Positions 59,187 to 64,000 of a stretch of 64,000 nt of DNA are shown in pieces. Each line of letters begins with the position of its first letter. Position 1 is the first letter of the stretch. A program made the position numbers and the translations under genes. The notes beneath the pieces were generated by a model. It saw only the letters and a list, made by a program, of their open reading frames with translations. It had not been told where the DNA came from and ran no database searches. Source of the DNA: DASUWK01 sp036378435 (GTDB taxonomy: Bacteria > Chloroflexota > Dormibacteria > Dormibacterales > Dormibacteraceae); assembly GCA_036378435.1 (NCBI GenBank), contig DASUWK010000009.1, positions 1 through 64,000 on the forward strand, written 5' to 3'.

Positions 59187-60311
59187 ATGATGGCAACCAG
59201 AGCGAAGCGCAGCACGAGGCGGCGAAACTTGCTGATGGCCTTCGGGCCGGGCGCGCTGGCGGGCCGGCCGGAGGGCTGGATATTCGTCGTCTGCTGCTGC
59301 CTGGGCGTCGCCCTGATCTCGATCTCCGACATCCGCTACGCCTCGCATGGATCGGTGGGCGCGCTCGCGTTCATCCCGGTGATCCTCGCCGGGTGGCTGC
59401 TGTCGCGAGTCCAGACCGCGGTCGTGACGCTGGTCACGATGGCGCTGCGGATGGCCCCGATGGCTGCTGCCAGCATCCCAGTGGTGACCGGGGTCACGCA
59501 GGGCCTGACCGTCCCGGTGCTTGCCGTCCTGGCCCAGCTCGCGGCCGAGTTCGTGCTGCTCGCGAACTCGAGCGAGATGCGGCTCGAACGAGCCCGTGCG
59601 GAGGGTGACCGCATCGCCGCCCTCGAGCAAGCGAAGTCGGACTTTCTGCGCCTGGCGTCCCACGAGCTGCGCGGCCCCTTGGGGGTCGTCCGCGGCTACG
59701 CGTCGATGCTGGAGGACGGAACGCTCGGCGAGCTCCCGGACGAGGCCAACGCGATCATGCCGATCGTGAGCTCGAAGGTCAAAGCGATGGGCATGATGGT
59801 CGACCTGATGATGGAGACCGCCCGTCTCGACGACGAGCGGCTGCAGCTGCGCAAGGAGCCCACCGACCTGGGCGAGCTGGTGCGCGAGTGCGCCGGCGAG
59901 ATGCGCAGCGTCGCCGGCCCGACTCATCCGATCGTGGTCGAGGCGGCCCCCGAGCCGATCGTCGCCACCGCCGACCGCTCGCGCATCGCGACGATCGTTA
60001 ACAACCTGATCGACAACGCGATCAAGTACTCGCCCGCCGGGGGCCGGGTGTCTTGCCGCGTCAACCCGTCCGATGGTGGCGCGATCATCGCCGTTTCGGA
60101 CCAGGGCATCGGGATCCCGAAAGAGGACCAGGGGCGCCTCTTCGCGCGCTTCAGCCGTGTACATACCGAGGACGCTCCCGAGATCCCTGGCACCGGCCTT
60201 GGCCTGTACGTCTCGCGGGAGCTCGCGCGCCTTCACGGCGGCGACATTCGAGTCGAATCGGCCGCGGGCCGCGGCAGCACGTTCCTGGTCGAGCTGCCCG
60301 TTCGCAATTAG
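59187..60311 (+). CDS. Membrane histidine kinase without extracellular sensor
   Basis: A 374-residue kinase. N-terminal residues about 30-125 hold three or four membrane helices with very short loops (GWIFVVCCCLGVALISIS; SVGALAFIPVILAGWLLS). The core has DFLRLASHELRGPLGVVRGY, N box NLIDNAIKYSPAGG, G1 DQGIGIP, F box LFARFSR and G2 GTGLGLYVSREL. It is closely related to the kinases at 23075 and 27239. The signal is probably membrane- or cytoplasm-derived. ATG at 59187 follows a CTGATAG palindrome by 6 bp. The stop codon TAG lies inside the left end of an inverted-repeat element. No response regulator is adjacent. Confidence 0.86.
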   Translation: MMATRAKRSTRRRNLLMAFGPGALAGRPEGWIFVVCCCLGVALISISDIRYASHGSVGALAFIPVILAGWLLSRVQTAVVTLVTMALRMAPMAAASIPVVTGVTQGLTVPVLAVLAQLAAEFVLLANSSEMRLERARAEGDRIAALEQAKSDFLRLASHELRGPLGVVRGYASMLEDGTLGELPDEANAIMPIVSSKVKAMGMMVDLMMETARLDDERLQLRKEPTDLGELVRECAGEMRSVAGPTHPIVVEAAPEPIVATADRSRIATIVNNLIDNAIKYSPAGGRVSCRVNPSDGGAIIAVSDQGIGIPKEDQGRLFARFSRVHTEDAPEIPGTGLGLYVSRELARLHGGDIRVESAAGRGSTFLVELPVRN

Positions 60312-60506
60312 TGGTCCGTCCGGGAAACCGCTCGACAATGCATCGGCCCGTCACCGCCGGGCCCCCTCTGGGTGCTGAAGCCGGCGTCAGGGGCCCTGGC
60401 GATTCGTCGTCACGCACCGTCGGGTGCGCTCCTCCTCTCGCCATCCCTTCCTTGGCTCCGGCGGTGCGGGCCGCGCCTTGTCAAGCTAATTCCCGGACGG
60501 GCCACT
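60310..60506. mobile_element. MITE-like element with 17-bp terminal inverted repeats
   Basis: AGTGGTCCGTCCGGGAA (60310-60326) and the complement of TTCCCGGACGGGCCACT (60490-60506) match at 16 of 17 bases and bound 163 bp without a gene. The interior holds the TCACGCACC hairpin (60410-60432) shared with 35609. No target-site duplication is visible. It could instead be a long stem-loop at the kinase transcript end. Confidence 0.45.
60410..60432. repeat. Small intergenic hairpin, copy 2
   Basis: TCACGCACC-GTCG-GGTGCGCTCC, a variant of the hairpin at 35609-35629 (same stem CGCACC/GGTGCG, loop of four instead of two). It lies inside the MITE-like element. Confidence 0.4.
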
Positions 60507-60531
60507 GGCGAGTAGCGTTCTCACGCATTCG

Positions 60532-61938
60532 ATGGCGACGAAATATCTCGGGACCGTCAACGCGCCGGACTTTCCCGACGGCCTTTCATGGCTCAACGTC
60601 GAGCGGCCTCTGACGCTCGCCGACCTGCGGGGGCGTCTGGTGCTGCTCGACTTCTTCACCTACTGCTGAATCAACTGCCTCCACATGCTTCCGCAGTTGC
60701 GGGAGCTCGAGCAGCGGATCGGCCCGGAGATGGTGGTGATCGGGGTGCACTCGGCCAAGTTCCTGGCTGAGCAAGCCACCGAGAACCTGCGCGACGCGGT
60801 GCTGCGGTACGGCGTCGAGCACCCGGTGGTGAACGATCGCGACTTCGCCGTCTGGAACGAATACGCGGTGCGCGCCTGGCCGACGCTGATGTTCATCGAC
60901 CCCGCCGGCCGGGTGATCGCCAAGCACGAGGGCGAGGCGCCGATCGCCGCCCTTGAACGCGTCGTACGCGAGATGCTCGACGAATTCCGGGCCGCCGGGC
61001 TGCTCGACACCTCGCGTCCTCTGCCGGTCCACGAAGAGTCGCTCGCAACTCGCGGAGCGCTCGCATTTCCGGGCAAGGTCGCCGCCGACCCCATGGGCGA
61101 GCGGCTGGCTGTCGCCGACACCAACCACGACCGAGTGCTGGTCATCGATCAGAGCGGGAGGCTGCTGCGCGCATTCGGCGGGCTCAGCCGTCCACAGGGG
61201 CTGGCCTTCGACGGGGGCCGGCTCTGGATTGCGGAGACTGGCGCGCACAGCGTTCACCTGGCCGATCTCGAGACCGGTTCGCTGCGGCGAGTCGCGGGAA
61301 CCGGGAGCGCGGCGATGTCCACCGCAGACCTGGCCGCCGGCGCGCTGCGCTCGCCTTGGGACCTCTGCGTGGTGAACGGCTCCGTCTACGTGGCCATGGC
61401 CGGCAGTCACCAGATCTGGCGGCTGGACGCGGCGAGCGGCGGCATCGAGCCATTCGCAGGCAGCGGGCGCGAAGGCCTGCGAGACGGGCCGCTCGCGGAT
61501 GCCTGGCTGGCGCAGCCGAGCGGCATCGCCGCCGGCGCGGGCGCGCTCTGGGTGGCGGACAGCGAGGTCTCGGCCGTCCGCCGGATCGACCTCGATCGTC
61601 GCGAGGTGCAGACCGTGGTCGGGCTCGACCTCTTCGAGTTCGGTGACGTCGACGGCGCCGGCGACGAGGTGAGGCTCCAGCACCCGCTTGGGGTGGCCTG
61701 GTGGGAAGGCGGGGGCCGCGTGGTGATCGCCGATTCCTACAACTCGAAGATCAAGCTCCTCGATCCCGAGCGGCGTGCCGTGACCACGCTGGCCGGCTCG
61801 GCGCACGAGTTCAACGAGCCTGGCGGGGTGGCCGTTCTGGGCGATGTGGCGTACGTCGCGGACACCAACAACCACGCCCTGCGCGGGGTCTCGCTGACGT
61901 CCGGCGAGATCGGCGGCGTCGAACTCAGCGGGACATGA
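60532..61938 (+). CDS. Selenoprotein: thioredoxin-like / NHL-repeat protein (NHLRC2 type), UGA-encoded Sec46
   Basis: A 468-residue redox protein read through an in-frame TGA at 60667-60669. Upstream of the TGA the frame encodes FPDGLSWLNVERPLTLADLR then LVLLDFFTYC, and downstream INCLHMLPQLRELEQ, then VVIGVHSAKF and VNDRDFAVWNEYAVRAWPTL. This follows human NHLRC2 across the stop, where the site reads TYCCINC; here it is TYC-Sec-INC, so Sec takes the first position of the CxxC thioredoxin motif with resolving Cys49. Residues about 170-468 hold six NHL blades (VADTNHDRVLVIDQSGRLL, IAETGAHSVHLADLETGSL and so on) forming a beta-propeller. No signal peptide is seen, so it is cytoplasmic. ATG at 60532 starts a family-typical N-terminus. 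A SECIS hairpin follows the TGA. Sec machinery genes are not in the window. Confidence 0.92.
60688..60705 (+). promoter_or_regulatory. Bacterial SECIS element (hairpin)
   Basis: CTTCCGC (60688-60694) pairs with GCGGGAG (60699-60705), seven pairs including one G-U, around the loop AGTT. The GU in the loop lies 26 nt after the TGA, within the 16-37 nt window of bacterial SECIS elements, which need an apical-loop GU for SelB binding. Confidence 0.8.
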
Positions 61939-62051
61939 GGGGCTGGCTGTCTTAACCCCTTAAGGGTTGCCTGGTTCGCTCCGCGTCTGCTACCTTGCCC
62001 TTTGCTTAAGGCCCAGCCGACCGGGCTGTCGCCTGCCGTGAACGGGGGTAG
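61939..62051 (+). other. Leader of the LysM-CHAP gene with inverted repeats
   Basis: 113 bp with AACCC/GGGTT (61956-61970), CAGCC/GGCTG (62014-62028) and CTACC (61989)/GGTAG (62047) pairings, and GGGGG just before the TTG start. Wall-hydrolase genes are often under c-di-AMP riboswitches, but the conserved ydaO core was not found here. Confidence 0.3.
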
Positions 62052-62987
62052 TTGTTGGCTCTTCGCCGGTACATCACACATTTCATCGTGCTTGCCGTTG
62101 TGCTTGTACTCTCCGGCTACGCCACCGTCGATAGCCATCTCCCCAATGCTCTCTTCCTGAGGCTGGGGGCCGTCAACGCCCAGGGTCTCGTCATGGGCCA
62201 GGGCGGAAGCATCAGCGGAGTCAGCCTCGGCAGGATGGACACGATCGTCGAGCCGCTGGCCGTGCCGACCTCCGCCGCGATCTCGCACACGGCCATCGCC
62301 TACGTCGTCGGCAAGAGCGAGGACCTGACCTCGATCGCGCTGAAGTTCGGGGTCACCGTCGACCAGATCCTCTGGTCCAACCCGCAGCTCATCGCCACCC
62401 AGACGGTGTCGGCGGGGAACCGCATCGTGATTCCGCCGGTGCCCGGCGTCGTGGTGTTCGCGAAGCCGAACGACACGCTGGCCGGGATCGCCTCCAGGTA
62501 CCACGTCAGCCCGCAGGCGATCGTCGACTTCAACTACCTGCGCTCTAACTCCGTCTCTGCCGGCCAGGCTTTGGTGCTGCCCGGCGGGAGCGGTCCGGCG
62601 ATCACCGCCGCGAACCGCGGAACGTCCTCTTCATACGGCGGCTACAGCGTGCGGTCGGGCGGCGGCGTCGGGCCCTACTCCAACGGCAACTTCCCGTACG
62701 GCTACTGCACTTGGTACGTCGCCACGCGGCGCCACGTCTACTGGACCGGCAATGCGTCCGACTGGTGGCCCAACGCGCGCGCGGCGGGCCGGCCCGAGGG
62801 CCAGACGCCCGAGGTGGGGGCGATCATGGTGACCTGGGAGAGCTCGTACGGGCACGTCGCCTACGTCGAGCAGGTGAACTCAGACGGGTCCTGGGTCGTC
62901 TCCGAGATGAACTTCGTGGCTTGGGGAGTCGTCGACCACCGGACCATCCGGCGCGGGCAGGTCCCGCTCATCGGCTTCATCTACTAG
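62052..62987 (+). CDS. Secreted LysM/CHAP peptidoglycan hydrolase
   Basis: A 311-residue wall enzyme. It has an N-terminal membrane or signal helix (FIVLAVVLVLSGYATV, about residues 11-26) and two LysM domains (AYVVGKSEDLTSIALKFGVT; VVFAKPNDTLAGIASRYHVS). A Ser/Gly linker leads to a C-terminal CHAP domain with catalytic Cys in FPYGYCTWYVATRR, His in SSYGHVAYVEQV and a Glu/Asn-type third residue in VSEMNF. CHAP enzymes cleave peptide or amide bonds of peptidoglycan. TTG at 62052 follows a GGGGG ribosome site. Its last 108 bp overlap the convergent UbiA gene. Confidence 0.88.
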   Translation: MLALRRYITHFIVLAVVLVLSGYATVDSHLPNALFLRLGAVNAQGLVMGQGGSISGVSLGRMDTIVEPLAVPTSAAISHTAIAYVVGKSEDLTSIALKFGVTVDQILWSNPQLIATQTVSAGNRIVIPPVPGVVVFAKPNDTLAGIASRYHVSPQAIVDFNYLRSNSVSAGQALVLPGGSGPAITAANRGTSSSYGGYSVRSGGGVGPYSNGNFPYGYCTWYVATRRHVYWTGNASDWWPNARAAGRPEGQTPEVGAIMVTWESSYGHVAYVEQVNSDGSWVVSEMNFVAWGVVDHRTIRRGQVPLIGFIY

Positions 62988-63839
62988 CCCGCTTTTCTCG
63001 TTCGAGCGGCGGCCCAACGCGTAGCCGGCGCCGAGCAGGCCCGCGCTCAGCATGATCAGCCGGAAGGCCGTCTTGGGCTTGCCGTCCCCTGCCAGCTTGA
63101 CGGCGCCGGCGGCTGACAGGACGGCGGCTCCCGCTGCGAGGGCCGTTCGCGGCCGGCGCGTGGCGACGGTAAGGAGGGCTCCCGCCGCGGTCAGCAGACC
63201 TGCCGCAGCGCGAGCCGAGTTGTCGACCCCGAGGTGCTGCGGCAGACCCATGACGCCCGCCTCGCGGTCGGTCTCGATGTCCGGCAGGACCTGCCCGAAG
63301 TGGGCGGCGCCGCCGATCAGCGCCGCCGCGAGGAGCACCCAGCCCGGAGGGGCTTCGCCCGCCGCGAAGATCGGGATCATCGGGAAGGCGACCGCGTAGG
63401 GGAGAAAGCTCAGCTGGGTGTTGCGGAGCCTGAAGTTGTAGGCGGCCGCGGCGACGAGGCCCGCGGCGTGGGCCTTGAACTCCCTGGCGCCGACGGCGCG
63501 GCTGAGCACGAGCGCGACGGGCAGCGCGGCGCGCATCGCCTTGCGGACCGTCTCCGGTGCTAGCTCGCCGGCGGCGACGGGCTTGTCCTGGCGTCGCGCG
63601 CGGCGATCGAGGTCGGCATCTCGGACGTCGTTTGTCCAGCCGGTGAAGAGCTGTCCGGCGAGTACGGCGACGGTGGCCAGCACGGCACGCCGCGCGCCCT
63701 TGCCGGAGCCGGCGGCGAGCAGCGCTGTCGCGGTGGTCATCGCGACCACCGGCTCCGGATGGCTGGCACGGAAGAGCGTCGCCGCCAGGTGGAGGGCGCT
63801 GCGGGCGCGGGGGTGGGCCACCAAGTGTTTGGGTACCAT
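62880..63839 (-). CDS. UbiA-family prenyltransferase
   Basis: A 319-residue polytopic membrane enzyme that attaches a prenyl chain to an aromatic or other acceptor. The first Asp-rich motif is TNDVRDADLDRRARRQDKP (NDxxDxxxD) and the second DIETDREAGVMGLPQHLG, both needed for Mg-diphosphate binding. Eight or so helices are visible. It resembles the SCO4491-like actinobacterial UbiA group more than menaquinone MenA, but the acceptor is unknown. The C-terminal 35 residues are acidic (EADERDLPAPDGPVVDDSPS) and lie in the overlap with the LysM-CHAP gene, so the true stop deserves checking. ATG at 63839 is 41 bp from tRNA-Tyr. Confidence 0.82.
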   Translation of the reverse strand: MVPKHLVAHPRARSALHLAATLFRASHPEPVVAMTTATALLAAGSGKGARRAVLATVAVLAGQLFTGWTNDVRDADLDRRARRQDKPVAAGELAPETVRKAMRAALPVALVLSRAVGAREFKAHAAGLVAAAAYNFRLRNTQLSFLPYAVAFPMIPIFAAGEAPPGWVLLAAALIGGAAHFGQVLPDIETDREAGVMGLPQHLGVDNSARAAAGLLTAAGALLTVATRRPRTALAAGAAVLSAAGAVKLAGDGKPKTAFRLIMLSAGLLGAGYALGRRSNEKSGLVDEADERDLPAPDGPVVDDSPSHEVHLGDDPGPV

Positions 63840-63879
63840 AGCCCGGGTCCACCCGGTGGGGTCACCGGGTGCACGCTGT

Positions 63880-63965
63880 GGGTCGGCAAAGGAGACGTGG
63901 CGACTCCAACGGTCTGTAAAACCGCCGCGAAAGCTTTGGGGGTTCGACTCCCTCCCGGCCCACCA
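63880..63965 (+). tRNA. tRNA-Tyr (anticodon GTA)
   Basis: Class II tRNA with a long variable arm. Acceptor GGGTCGG pairs with CCGGCCC, the anticodon loop CTGTAAA has GTA at 63916-63918, the T arm has GGTTCGACTCC, and discriminator A is followed by encoded CCA (63963-63965). Confidence 0.95.
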
Positions 63966-64000
63966 GCTGAAATTCGTATTCAGATCTGATAGTCAGCAGT

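Noticed and set aside
60667..60669. TGA read as a nonsense mutation making the thioredoxin-NHL gene a pseudogene
   Set aside because: The frame is intact on both sides, similarity to NHLRC2 runs through the codon, the position is the catalytic Cys, and a SECIS-type hairpin follows. A random mutation would not meet all four.
61939..62051. ydaO-type c-di-AMP riboswitch
   Set aside because: The leader is short and lacks the conserved core sequences of the class; kept only as an unassigned structure.
1..64000. Reassignment of TGA as a sense codon in the whole genome
   Set aside because: TGA ends many clear genes here (for example lhr, the M23 peptidase and the alpha-E gene), so it is a normal stop.

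Overview
The window is 64 kb of GC-rich bacterial chromosome, densely coded on both strands. Many starts are GTG or TTG, stop and start codons often overlap (NTGA), and Pro/Ala/Gly/Arg-rich proteins are common. The gene set points to a free-living, probably soil, Terrabacteria lineage such as Dormibacterota/Chloroflexota or deep Actinomycetota: an Lhr-Nei pair, a Corynebacterium-type glycogen synthase, an ECF sigma factor with a zinc-finger anti-sigma, XylF-type sugar uptake with a ROK regulator, an LCP protein, GH18, LysM-CHAP and M23 wall enzymes, and orphan histidine kinases. The assignment is an inference; there is no rRNA or ribosomal protein gene to fix it. No phage, CRISPR array or transposase gene was seen.

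Layout. 1-5.7 kb: a GT2/GT-C fusion cut by the left edge, a nucleotidyltransferase-like gene, an ECF sigma/anti-sigma pair, divergent glycogen synthase and a small exported protein. 5.8-11.3 kb: lhr helicase, nei glycosylase, a 55-residue protein and tRNA-Pro. 11.3-14.5 kb: a circularly permuted ATP-grasp / alpha-E / transglutaminase operon. 14.5-19.4 kb: xylFGH-type transporter divergent from a ROK regulator, with an inverted-repeat operator covering both -35 boxes. 19.4-29.4 kb: LVIVD-repeat protein, DedA, PIG-V-like mannosyltransferase, then a signalling block with two histidine kinases and a large HTH-PAS-PAS-GGDEF protein. 29.4-43.2 kb: P5C dehydrogenase, an SCP2-like/hydrolase fusion, acyl-CoA ligase, GH18, zwf, a molybdopterin-binding oxidase subunit, small lipid- and flavin-binding proteins, CPBP protease and tRNA-His. 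43.3-52.8 kb: M23 peptidase, GT-C, quinone oxidoreductase, FAD dehydrogenase, HtrA-type protease, HMG-CoA lyase, an HD-GYP/GGDEF pair and tRNA-Arg. 52.9-64 kb: a soluble histidine kinase, two MFS carriers, LCP protein, secreted protein, membrane histidine kinase, a selenoprotein, LysM-CHAP protein, UbiA prenyltransferase and tRNA-Tyr.

The most important observation is at 60532-61938. A thioredoxin/NHL-repeat protein of the NHLRC2 type is read through an in-frame TGA at 60667, which replaces the first Cys of the CxxC redox motif. A bacterial-type SECIS hairpin with GU in its loop begins 18 nt after the TGA. Conventional gene calling would truncate this gene to the ATG at 60685 and lose the active site.

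Other recurring signals are regulatory or repetitive. A CTGATAG-N5-CTATCAG palindrome lies immediately upstream of two histidine kinase genes. GAATC direct repeats with exact 11-bp phasing precede the HtrA gene. Paired palindromes with an ATTTCT core occur in two distant intergenic spaces. A 197-bp element with 17-bp terminal inverted repeats sits just before the selenoprotein gene. Signalling is rich (four orphan histidine kinases, two GGDEF proteins, one HD-GYP protein), with only one receiver domain in the window.
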